Shown one piece after another: positions 8,151 through 15,101 of a stretch of DNA of 64,000 nucleotides (positions are counted from its first letter, which is position 1; every line of letters starts with the position of its first letter). Under the pieces are notes generated by a model, which saw only the letters and a program-made list of their open reading frames with translations, was not told the origin of the DNA and did not search any database. Where the stretch lies: the NCBI GenBank assembly GCA_050289485.1, contig JBNKFV010000004.1:87718-151717 (forward strand). Reading direction: 5' to 3'. Origin of the DNA: JBNKFV01 sp050289485. Lineage in GTDB: Bacteria; Pseudomonadota; Gammaproteobacteria; Pseudomonadales; Cellvibrionaceae. Both the position numbers and the translations under genes were made by a program.

Positions 8151-9395
8151 TTAAAAGGCGTGATCGGCAGTATCTGGATTAAGACTTTCAATCCCCAACG
8201 CTGCTGACACATCCTCAATCAATTGGGTTTGAGTCACCAGCGCCGCAATGGCATCGGTGATCAGTTTGTGCCCTTGGGTATTGCCCTCAGCAATTAGCTG
8301 ATCGAATGCAACACCCTGATTGGCGCTGTCGACCAATGCTTGCATATCGGCTTGCGTGGTGGCCAGTGCAGCTCGCATTTTCTGGTTCAGTTGTGGGGCG
8401 TTGGCTTCGGTTAGATCTGCCAGTGAAGGACCTGATAACAGTGTGTCGTCAGTTCGTCGATAGCGCCCCAGATACACATTTTGAATGCCCAGTGCATCGA
8501 AGAAATGTGCGTTGTGGGTGTTATCGCTGAAACAGTCGTGTTCATCTTCGGGAGAACTGGCTTCCAATGCAACTTTAAGGCGCTCGCCCGCCAACTCGCC
8601 CAGCGATAAACTACCCATGCCATAAAGTGCACGGGTAATCACTTCTTGCTCATCCAGTGTTTTTAACGTGTTGCGATAGTCGCCGTCGGTTGACCACTGG
8701 TCTTCCATATATTCGAGGTCTTGTACTAACAGGTCGACGGCAGCCTTGAGGTAGGCGATACGGCGTTCACAAGGTGCGTGTGTGCAGGCATCACCGGTAG
8801 CGTAATCGGTATAGGGGCGATTGCCTGCTCCCGGGTTGGTGCCATTTAGATCCTGCCCCCACAGCAAAAACTCAATAGCGTGGTAGCCTGTCGCAACATT
8901 GGCCTCACTACCGCCAAGTTCGTTAAAGCTCGCCAACAATTCGGGCGTTAACTTGCTGGTATCAATGGTTTCATCCCCCAGTGTAATGGTGGGGGAGGCA
9001 ATTATATTGAGCGTCGAGCCGATATTGCCCATTTCGCCATGATAGCCGGGGGCGACATAGTCAATTAACCCTTCATCCAACGGCCAGGCGTTAAGTTGGC
9101 CTTCCCACTCATCAACGACAGGGTTGCCAAACCGGAACACTTCACTTTGTTGGTAGGGCTTGCGAGCCACAACCCAGGCTTGTTTAGCATCAGCCAGTGT
9201 TTGCTCGCTGGGCGAAGCAACAAGACTATCTATTTTGTCTTTCAGGTCTTTAGCGGTATCAAGGGCGTCGGCATAAACGGCATGAGCCAGCACAGCATAG
9301 TGGTCGGCGACATCGCGTTCGGTAACGGCCGCGGCAGGTAAACTGGTGGCAACAAGTGCAAGGGCGGGGAGCCACTGCAAGCTATTTTTAAGCAT
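8151..9395 (-). CDS. Imelysin family protein (IrpA/IcmP-like, periplasmic)
   Basis: 414 aa with a Sec signal peptide cleaved near LPAAAVTE. It is a two-repeat imelysin with the canonical GxHxxE motif as GYHAIEFLLWGQD near residue 168, followed by the conserved RPYTDY segment. Imelysins include IcmP (once described as an insulin-cleaving metallopeptidase), the cyanobacterial iron-regulated protein IrpA and the EfeO M75 domain; many are now regarded as metal-binding rather than proteolytic. It is the first gene of the leftward locus. A 19-bp sequence matching 14 positions of the Fur consensus lies about 150 bp upstream, so iron repression is expected. Confidence 0.92.
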   Translation of the reverse strand: MLKNSLQWLPALALVATSLPAAAVTERDVADHYAVLAHAVYADALDTAKDLKDKIDSLVASPSEQTLADAKQAWVVARKPYQQSEVFRFGNPVVDEWEGQLNAWPLDEGLIDYVAPGYHGEMGNIGSTLNIIASPTITLGDETIDTSKLTPELLASFNELGGSEANVATGYHAIEFLLWGQDLNGTNPGAGNRPYTDYATGDACTHAPCERRIAYLKAAVDLLVQDLEYMEDQWSTDGDYRNTLKTLDEQEVITRALYGMGSLSLGELAGERLKVALEASSPEDEHDCFSDNTHNAHFFDALGIQNVYLGRYRRTDDTLLSGPSLADLTEANAPQLNQKMRAALATTQADMQALVDSANQGVAFDQLIAEGNTQGHKLITDAIAALVTQTQLIEDVSAALGIESLNPDTADHAF

Positions 9396-9543
9396 AGATA
9401 GATCCTGTAATACCGAGATAATTGGAAACAGCGTTCCTGCGTTTTGTGCAAACGTTAATTAACTAATGTTGCGCTTTGGTGGCTGAGCGGGCCAGCGCCA
9501 GTGTTGGCGACCTGCATCAGCTCGAATGGCGTCAGATAATAAT

Positions 9544-9562
9544 GCTAATGAGAAATGTTATC
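9544..9562 (-). promoter_or_regulatory. Candidate Fur box upstream of the imelysin/DUF1111/multicopper oxidase locus
   Basis: GCTAATGAGAAATGTTATC matches 14 of 19 positions of the GATAATGATAATCATTATC Fur consensus. It lies about 150 bp upstream of the first imelysin gene, in the 373-bp region (9396-9768) shared with mdh. Apart from this site and the mdh promoter I see no gene in that region. Confidence 0.55.
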
Positions 9563-9705
9563 AATTGGTTTATTGGTATCTGATACTGCTATAGACCAGT
9601 GTTCATCGTTTCTACCGGTTGAAAATAGGGAGTAGACCTTGGTCTAAGCGCGGTTAATTCTTCGGTATTTGATCCAAATACTGATGAAAAAAAATCTTAA
9701 ATGCC

Positions 9706-9711
9706 TATAAT
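9706..9711 (+). promoter_or_regulatory. Predicted -10 box of mdh
   Basis: A consensus TATAAT, 58 bp before the mdh start codon. The -35 region is weak. The transcription start would fall near 9718, directly before the palindrome at 9721. Confidence 0.5.
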
Positions 9712-9720
9712 GTCGCCCGC

Positions 9721-9739
9721 CAGACCGTCGGACGGTCTG
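9721..9739 (+). promoter_or_regulatory. Palindrome CAGACCGTC-G-GACGGTCTG at the mdh transcription start
   Basis: A 9-1-9 perfect inverted repeat beginning about 10 bp after the TATAAT. As DNA it would be an operator overlapping +1; as RNA it would form a stable hairpin at the extreme 5' end of the mdh message. Confidence 0.55.
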
Positions 9740-9768
9740 TTTCTTCCCAACATTAACGGAGATCTATT

Positions 9769-10749
9769 GTGAAATCACCAGTTCGTGTTGCCGTCACTGG
9801 GGCGGCCGGTCAAATTAGTTATTCTTTGTTATTCCGTATTGCAGCAGGTGAGATGCTGGGCAAAGATCAACCCGTCATTTTGCAAATGTTGGAAATTACC
9901 CCAGCACTGGGTGCACTGAAAGGTGTAGCAATGGAGCTGGATGACTGCGCTTTCCCGCTGTTAGCCGGCATGGTATGCACAGATGACCCCAATGTTGCTT
10001 TCAAAGACGCTGATTACGCGTTGCTGGTGGGTGCTCGTCCACGTGGACCTGGCATGGAGCGTAAAGATCTATTGGAAGCCAACGCGGCTATCTTCTCTGT
10101 TCAGGGTAAAGCCATCAACGATCACGCTTCACGCGATATTAAAGTACTGGTAGTGGGTAACCCTGCCAATACCAACGCATTGATTGCTCAGCGTAACGCG
10201 CCAGATATTAACCCACGCCAATTTACTGCCATGACTCGTCTCGACCATAACCGTGCGATGACTCAGCTGGCACAAAAAACTGGCAAAACTATCAATGATG
10301 TACAAAAGCTCACTATTTGGGGCAACCACTCTTCAACGCAGTACCCAGATATTCATCAAACTACCGTTGCCGGTGCTGATGCAATGGGCTTGATTGATCA
10401 AGAGTGGTACGAAAATGACTTCATTCCAACCGTTCAGCAACGTGGCGCTGCCATTATTGCTGCGCGTGGTGCGTCTTCTGCTGCATCTGCCGCCAACGCT
10501 GCGATTTTCCACATGCGTGACTGGGCACTCGGCACACCAGAGGGTGATTGGGCATCTATGGGCGTATACAGCGATGGCAGCTACGGCATCGAAGAAGGTC
10601 TGATTTACTCTTTCCCCTGCGTATGTAAAAACGGTGACTGGGAGATCGTACAAGGCGTTGAAATCAATGAGTTTTCTCGTACCAAAATGACTGCAACCGA
10701 GACTGAGCTCAAAGAAGAACGCGATGCGGTAAAATCTCTGCTGCCATAG
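9769..10749 (+). CDS. mdh: Malate dehydrogenase (NAD-dependent)
   Basis: 326 aa from a GTG start at 9769 with GGAG 8 nt upstream. It interconverts malate and oxaloacetate in the TCA cycle and glyoxylate shunt, in the cytoplasm. Recognisable elements are the Rossmann motif TGAAGQISYSLLF, the substrate-binding LDHNRAMTQL and the catalytic-His segment IWGNHSSTQYPD. Length and sequence type fit the roughly 326-aa cytosolic-type bacterial MDH rather than the 312-aa E. coli type. It is a single-gene unit with its own TATAAT promoter and a strong terminator at 10778-10804. A 19-bp palindrome at the predicted transcription start may be regulatory. Confidence 0.97.
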   Translation: MKSPVRVAVTGAAGQISYSLLFRIAAGEMLGKDQPVILQMLEITPALGALKGVAMELDDCAFPLLAGMVCTDDPNVAFKDADYALLVGARPRGPGMERKDLLEANAAIFSVQGKAINDHASRDIKVLVVGNPANTNALIAQRNAPDINPRQFTAMTRLDHNRAMTQLAQKTGKTINDVQKLTIWGNHSSTQYPDIHQTTVAGADAMGLIDQEWYENDFIPTVQQRGAAIIAARGASSAASAANAAIFHMRDWALGTPEGDWASMGVYSDGSYGIEEGLIYSFPCVCKNGDWEIVQGVEINEFSRTKMTATETELKEERDAVKSLLP

Positions 10750-10777
10750 TCACAGCAAGATCTGATATAGAAAATGC

Positions 10778-10804
10778 AAAGCGGGCTTTAAGCCCGCTTT
10801 TTTT
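10778..10804 (+). terminator. Rho-independent terminator after mdh
   Basis: AAAGCGGGCT / AGCCCGCTTT stem with a 3-nt loop followed by a run of T. Confidence 0.9.
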
Positions 10805-10881
10805 GTGCCGTATTTTGCCTCTTAGATGGATTGAATGCCTGATTTATTAACACGCTAAACATTGTTGTTGGGTTGATAAGC

Positions 10882-11018
10882 GGCGCACGGATGCGCCACC
10901 ATGGGTCGTAAGCTAATGTAAGTCTTGGAAATACAAGGGATTTCGTAACATTCCACGGGTATTTCCAAGGCGAGCGACAAAATAGATGAGGAGATCTATT
11001 TTGTCGCCGGGTTAATAG
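10882..11018. repeat. Three tandem inverted repeats ending in a CCGGGTTAATAG element
   Basis: This is the 353-bp gap between mdh and the DUF2244 gene. It holds GGCGCA/TGCGCC (10882-10897, 4-nt loop), CTTGGAAATAC/GTATTTCCAAG (10924-10934 and 10959-10969) and a perfect 14-bp stem GCGACAAAATAGAT/ATCTATTTTGTCGC (10974-10987 and 10994-11007, 6-nt loop). The last arm runs into CCGGGTTAATAG, which recurs at 705-738 and 56549-56559. I see no credible protein gene here. It may be a small structured RNA, a miniature mobile repeat or an operator block. Confidence 0.6.
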
Positions 11019-11103
11019 TCTGTTTAATGGCTTTGCAGTGATGCTCGTCAATTCCAGGTTGGTGATTTAATGTGCTAGTCTGAAAGTACAAGAGGGCGTC
11101 GAT

Positions 11104-11610
11104 ATGGTGAACACATTTATCGCCAGTTCTGGCATTAAAACTCTGGTGCTTAAGCCCAATCAGTCTATGTCTAACGAGCAGGCATGGCATTTTCTCATCA
11201 CGTTATTCGGTATATCACTGGTGATAGGGGTCACCTGTCTGTATTGGGGTGCCTGGATGGTATTGCCGTTTTCTATATTTGAGTGTCTTCTGTTGGCTGC
11301 CACGTTTTACTGGGTGCGCTGGCAGCAGGGGTACCGCGAAATTCTTGTGCTTACCCCTGAAGCTGTGATGCTGAAGTCTGGTATTGGCAAACCCACCTTT
11401 AGCTGGCACAGCATGAGTAGTGGTTTTCGGTTGATGATTGACGATACTCGCCCCGGCCACCGGCTGCACTTATATTTATGCGGTTCAGACGGCGTACTGG
11501 AAGTAGGGCGCTGCCTGAATACAAGTGATAAAAAACTGTTTATAGAAAACCTGCGTAAATTCGGCGTCAGAGTGCAAAATAGCGGTCCTTTGACTTGCGT
11601 TGAGTTCTGA
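11104..11610 (+). CDS. DUF2244 family membrane protein
   Basis: 168 aa. The opening LVLKPNQSMSNEQAW, two adjacent transmembrane segments (about residues 28-48 and 52-69, with GAWMVLPFSIFE between) and the cytoplasmic YREILVLTPEAV block match DUF2244, a family of small inner-membrane proteins often found near respiratory oxidase genes. The C-terminal half (about 75-168) is a soluble beta-rich domain. No function is established. It lies upstream of bcp in the same direction with a 40-bp gap, so the two may be co-transcribed. Confidence rests on the family layout rather than catalytic residues. Confidence 0.8.
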   Translation: MVNTFIASSGIKTLVLKPNQSMSNEQAWHFLITLFGISLVIGVTCLYWGAWMVLPFSIFECLLLAATFYWVRWQQGYREILVLTPEAVMLKSGIGKPTFSWHSMSSGFRLMIDDTRPGHRLHLYLCGSDGVLEVGRCLNTSDKKLFIENLRKFGVRVQNSGPLTCVEF

Positions 11611-11650
11611 TATTTCATACGCCATATTTATTTGCACAGTTGGGGGAATA

Positions 11651-12130
11651 ATGAGCTTTCCGAAGGTTGGGAATATTGCACCTGCATTTACGTTACAGAA
11701 CCAAGCAGGCGAGAAAGTTAGTTTGAAGGACTTTAAAGGTAAGAAGAACGTTGTCGTATACTTTTATCCTAAGGCCTTAACACCGGGTTGCACTACGCAG
11801 GCCTGTGGAATACGAGATACTCAGGCAGAGCTGGCGAAGCTAGACACTGTGGTGCTGGGGTTAAGCCCAGACCCTGTGGGCAAGCTGCAGCGTTTTATTG
11901 ATAAGCACGGCCTTAATTTCGATCTGTTGTCGGATGAAGACCACGTTGTGGCCGAAAAATACGGGGTGTGGGGGCTGAAGAAGTTCATGGGGCGTGAATT
12001 CATGGGGATTTTGCGAACCACCTTTATCATTGGCAAAGATGGTCGTTTAAAAGCCGTTATGGATAAATTTAAGACGAAAAGTCACCACGAAGATCTGATA
12101 AATGAACTAGACTCTTTGGGTTTTCGGTAG
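11651..12130 (+). CDS. bcp: Thioredoxin-dependent thiol peroxidase (Bcp/PrxQ type)
   Basis: 159 aa. The ATG at 11651 follows TGGGGG with good spacing; a longer in-frame start 51 bp upstream would only add an uncharacteristic tail. The peroxidatic cysteine is Cys47 in TPGCT and the resolving cysteine Cys52 (CTTQAC), the five-residue spacing typical of atypical 2-Cys PrxQ/Bcp enzymes. FTLQNQAGEKVSLKDFKGK and GILRTTFIIGKDG are the usual flanking blocks. It reduces hydrogen peroxide and organic hydroperoxides using thioredoxin in the cytoplasm. No clear terminator is visible before the following regulatory region. Confidence 0.95.
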   Translation: MSFPKVGNIAPAFTLQNQAGEKVSLKDFKGKKNVVVYFYPKALTPGCTTQACGIRDTQAELAKLDTVVLGLSPDPVGKLQRFIDKHGLNFDLLSDEDHVVAEKYGVWGLKKFMGREFMGILRTTFIIGKDGRLKAVMDKFKTKSHHEDLINELDSLGFR

Positions 12131-12193
12131 TATCGAAGGGGGGCTGTAAAGAACCGCTTACGCTGTAGCCCTTATTAGTACCGTGTATAGCAT

Positions 12194-12475
12194 AGTTGGC
12201 GCATAATTTTTCGTGCCAACTGTCAAGTCAATAGGGTGCCAAGGGAAATTACTGTTATCTGGATCACAATATAGTTAACTCAAGTGGTCTCCTGCTTTTA
12301 GATTCCTGTATAAGACTTTCTACCTCTGCGCCATACAGGTCACAGTTCATAAGCTGGCAATGAATTAATGGCGCGCCAATCATTGTCTTGGCGTGCCATA
12401 GTCTAGAGCCTGTTTGGCATAGAGAATAGGTTAGTCGCCGTATTTACTGGGGTGCCAGTCGCAGTATTTTGGCAT
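12194..12475. promoter_or_regulatory. Array of TTGGC/GCCAA half-sites before the GAF-AraC gene
   Basis: Half-sites occur at 12196-12202 with 12213-12219 (a 9-bp inverted repeat), 12236-12242, 12354-12360, TGGCGCGCCA 12369-12378, TGGCGTGCCA 12389-12398 (exactly 20 bp after the previous one), TTGGCAT 12414-12420, CTGGggtGCCAG 12448-12458 and TTGGCAT 12469-12475. They fill the 378-bp gap between bcp and the regulator gene, which otherwise shows no gene. Probable operator cluster, perhaps for autoregulation. Confidence 0.5.
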
Positions 12476-12508
12476 TCAGCCCGTTGACGATGAAGGTTGG
12501 AGAAATCA

Positions 12509-13492
12509 TTGAGCAGTAATTTCAATAAAAATTCACAAAGCGGTGCCATGGTAAGAGATAGCGCTGCGCTAGAGCCGAGAAGTACCATCGCTGATCGGCT
12601 GCGGAACTTATTTGATGTTCTGACCGCGCAGTATGATAGTGATAGTGCCTTTTATACGGCGCTATTGGATTTCGGTCGTCAGGTTTTTGCGGCTGAGTGT
12701 GGTATGGTGGTTAGGAAGATTGGCGCGATGGGTAAGATCGTCTGCCAACAGCCGCAAAAAAATATTGTATCACTGGACAACTATTACGACCTGGCGTCGT
12801 CATATTGTAGTGAAGTGATTCAGAAAAACAGGTCTTTGTCCTTTTTCAGTTCAAAAGATAGAGACGTTGGTGCTGAGTCGCTGTCATACAACTGGCTGAA
12901 TATCAGTAATTACCTGGGAGCGCCAATTTTGGTTGGCAATCAGGTGTATGGTGTTCTAAGCTTTTTCTCGACAGCAAGTAGTGAGAAAAAGTATTTTTCC
13001 ATTGAAGATCTTGAGACCATTGAATTAATGGCAAAAGGAGTCGCCAAGATGATTGAGTTACAAAGCCCACAAGCAAAAGAGTCTGTACCCAGTGGCAAGC
13101 AGTTCGCCACGCCGGGCGTAAAATCTTTTGACGAGTACCTTTTACAGGCTCGGCTGCCAGAAGTATACGGTGTGCCCGGTCGCGTTGTTGAGGTATTGAA
13201 ACGACGGATTAGTCATTCGTCTCTGGCCATTGATCATATTGCCAGTGAATTGAATTTGTCTAAGCGCACGTTGCAGCGGCGATTGCAGCAGCAGAATATC
13301 AGCTTTGCTGAGCTGCGTGATCAGGTGAGATTTCATTATTCCATCGATTATTTGATCGAGCAGAATATGAGTATTGATAGTATCTCATCGGCGCTGGATT
13401 TTTCTGACCGTACCAGTTTTACCAATGCGTTTAAGCGTTGGACAAACCTTTCGCCCAGTACGTTTAGAAAGCTGTTTAGAGATTACGCCTGA
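12509..13492 (+). CDS. GAF domain-AraC family transcriptional regulator
   Basis: 327 aa from a TTG start at 12509, chosen because GGAG at 12499-12502 has 6-nt spacing; an earlier TTG at 12497 lacks a binding site. Residues about 30-185 resemble a GAF sensor (LLDFGRQVFAAECGMVV, YLGAPILVGNQVYGVLSFFS). Residues about 225-325 are an AraC-type double helix-turn-helix (IDHIASELNLSKRTLQRRL and ISSALDFSDRTSFTNAFKRW, ending LSPSTFRKLF). It is a cytoplasmic ligand-responsive DNA-binding protein; the ligand is unknown. AraC proteins usually carry a cupin sensor, so GAF is a less common partner. The upstream gap is rich in TTGGC/GCCAA sites that it could bind itself. Confidence 0.88.
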   Translation: MSSNFNKNSQSGAMVRDSAALEPRSTIADRLRNLFDVLTAQYDSDSAFYTALLDFGRQVFAAECGMVVRKIGAMGKIVCQQPQKNIVSLDNYYDLASSYCSEVIQKNRSLSFFSSKDRDVGAESLSYNWLNISNYLGAPILVGNQVYGVLSFFSTASSEKKYFSIEDLETIELMAKGVAKMIELQSPQAKESVPSGKQFATPGVKSFDEYLLQARLPEVYGVPGRVVEVLKRRISHSSLAIDHIASELNLSKRTLQRRLQQQNISFAELRDQVRFHYSIDYLIEQNMSIDSISSALDFSDRTSFTNAFKRWTNLSPSTFRKLFRDYA

Positions 13493-13509
13493 TTGCTTCC
13501 TCTATATAG

Positions 13510-13536
13510 GGTGCCGTTCAAAATTTGAACGGCGCC
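13510..13536 (+). terminator. Probable terminator after the GAF-AraC gene
   Basis: GCCGTTCAAA-A-TTTGAACGGC perfect inverted repeat (13513-13533), extendable outward with one wobble. No long T-run follows, so termination may be weak. Confidence 0.5.
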
Positions 13537-13649
13537 CCCTTTCCCTTATTGCCCGTTTTTCACCAGTGTCGCCTAATAATTGCTAGCGTCTTGCAAAGCA
13601 TGTAGAGTTACCGGCTTCTTCAATTTCTTTATGGGTATGAGGCCTTTAA

Positions 13650-13982
13650 ATGAGCTTTTTTATTCCTTCTGCATATGCACAAGCCGCGTCTCCCGCGCCG
13701 GAAGCCAATCCGCTGGTTACTTTGTTAATGTTTGGCGGCTTGTTTGTGTTTATGTATTTTTTCATCATTCGCCCGCAGCGTAAGCGTCAAAAAGAACATC
13801 AGTCACTGGTGACTTCTCTGAACAAGGGCGATGAAGTTGTTATGAGTAGCGGAATGCTGGGAAAAATTACCAAAGTGAGTGACGAGTACCTGATTGTCGA
13901 GGTGGGTGCGAACGTTGAGCTGAAATTCCAAAAAATTGCTGTTCATGCTGTATTACCCAAAGGTACATTGAAAAACATCTAA
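13650..13982 (+). CDS. yajC: Sec translocase auxiliary subunit YajC
   Basis: 110 aa. A short N-terminal part with PSAYAQAASPAPEANP precedes one transmembrane helix (about residues 24-43, LLMFGGLFVFMYFFIIRPQ), then the typical cytoplasmic domain HQSLVTSLNKGDEVVMSSGMLGKI. The IIRPQRKRQKEH boundary is diagnostic. YajC associates with SecDF and SecYEG in the inner membrane. Normally it lies in a queA-tgt-yajC-secD-secF operon, but here it is alone, between a GAF-AraC regulator and a D-cysteine desulfhydrase, and has its own terminator. It may be a second copy or a relocated one. Confidence 0.93.
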   Translation: MSFFIPSAYAQAASPAPEANPLVTLLMFGGLFVFMYFFIIRPQRKRQKEHQSLVTSLNKGDEVVMSSGMLGKITKVSDEYLIVEVGANVELKFQKIAVHAVLPKGTLKNI

Positions 13983-13988
13983 TGTATC

Positions 13989-14022
13989 AAAAAGGCGGGT
14001 AATGATTTTTCCCGCCTTTTTT
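13989..14022 (+). terminator. Rho-independent terminator after yajC
   Basis: AAAAAGGCGGG (13989-13999) pairs with CCCGCCTTTTT; 11-nt loop and T-run. Confidence 0.88.
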
Positions 14023-14066
14023 GTGTCTGTTTTAACCCTCATTCAAAATCAAACTGTGCTTGCGGT

Positions 14067-15065
14067 ATGAATCTTCTCTTTCCATCCAAGCTTCCGCTCA
14101 TTTCTCATCCAACCCCCTTGCAACCTCTTAGCCGCCTGCAGCAGCAGCTCGGCCCCGATGCGCCAACCCTATGGATGAAAAGGGATGATCTCACTGGGCT
14201 GTTGGTCAGTGGTAACAAAGTTCGTAAGTTGGAATATACCCTGGCAAAAGCCAAAGCGTTGGGTGTTGATACACTGATTACCTGTGGTGGTATTCAGTCT
14301 AACCATTGCCGGGCAACAGCCGTATTGGGTGCCCAACTGGGGCTTAAGGTGCATTTGGTATTGCGCGGCCCAGAAGAGGCCATGAAAACCGGCAATCACC
14401 TATTGGGTGCACTGATGGGCGCAACCATTGATGTGTATCCCCTGAAAGAGTACGTGACTGATCTCGATGCTATTTTGCGCCAGCACCAGCAGAACTATGC
14501 GCAACAGGGGCGCAAAGCGATGATTATTCCTACCGGTGCCAGTGACGGCACCGGCGTATGGGGATATCTGGATGCCGCCAAAGAATTACAGCGCGATTTC
14601 GAGCGAGCGGCCATTCAGCCGGAATATATTGTGTGTGCTACTGGTTCCGGCGGAACGCAAGCGGGGTTAACACTGGGTTGCCACTTATCAAGCAAAAATG
14701 CCCAGGTTATGGGGTTTGCCGTATGTGATAACGAAGCGTACTTCTACAAAAAAGTAATGCAGGATATCCGCGACTGGCAAGCCGATTATGCCCAAGCTGT
14801 GGATCTCGCCGATATGAAGGTATTGGTTAACGATCAGTACATAGGGCCTGGTTACGCCAAGGCTACCCCCGAGATTTATGCCTGTATACAAGGACTAGCC
14901 AAAACCGAAGGCATTTTGCTTGACCCGGTATACACCGGTAAGGCGTTCTATGGATTGCTGCAGGAGATAAAACGTGGCCGTTTTAAAGGCTGCAGCAATA
15001 TTGTCTTTATTCATACCGGTGGTGTTTTTGGCATTTTTTCTGAGTCACACCTGCCGCATTGGTAG
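14067..15065 (+). CDS. D-cysteine desulfhydrase / ACC deaminase family PLP enzyme
   Basis: 332 aa, a fold-type II PLP enzyme. SGNKVRKLEY contains the lysine expected to bind PLP and GGIQSNHCRATA the substrate and phosphate contacts. The glycine-rich CATGSGGTQAG holds the cofactor phosphate, and HTGGVFGIF closes the protein. Family members release sulfide, ammonia and pyruvate from D-cysteine, or open the ring of 1-aminocyclopropane-1-carboxylate; D-cysteine desulfhydrase (DcyD-like) is the likelier bacterial activity. It is followed after 36 bp by an amino-acid/sodium symporter in the same direction, so a small uptake and catabolism unit is plausible. Confidence 0.88.
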   Translation: MNLLFPSKLPLISHPTPLQPLSRLQQQLGPDAPTLWMKRDDLTGLLVSGNKVRKLEYTLAKAKALGVDTLITCGGIQSNHCRATAVLGAQLGLKVHLVLRGPEEAMKTGNHLLGALMGATIDVYPLKEYVTDLDAILRQHQQNYAQQGRKAMIIPTGASDGTGVWGYLDAAKELQRDFERAAIQPEYIVCATGSGGTQAGLTLGCHLSSKNAQVMGFAVCDNEAYFYKKVMQDIRDWQADYAQAVDLADMKVLVNDQYIGPGYAKATPEIYACIQGLAKTEGILLDPVYTGKAFYGLLQEIKRGRFKGCSNIVFIHTGGVFGIFSESHLPHW

Positions 15066-15101
15066 TAAAACAAGGTAATTTGCCTTAATGAAGGGGAATG
15101 A

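Noticed and set aside
10788..11051. Minus-strand 87-codon frame in the mdh/DUF2244 gap
   Set aside because: It runs through the mdh terminator and three hairpins, has no ribosome binding site and resembles no protein; the symmetry of the DNA explains it better.
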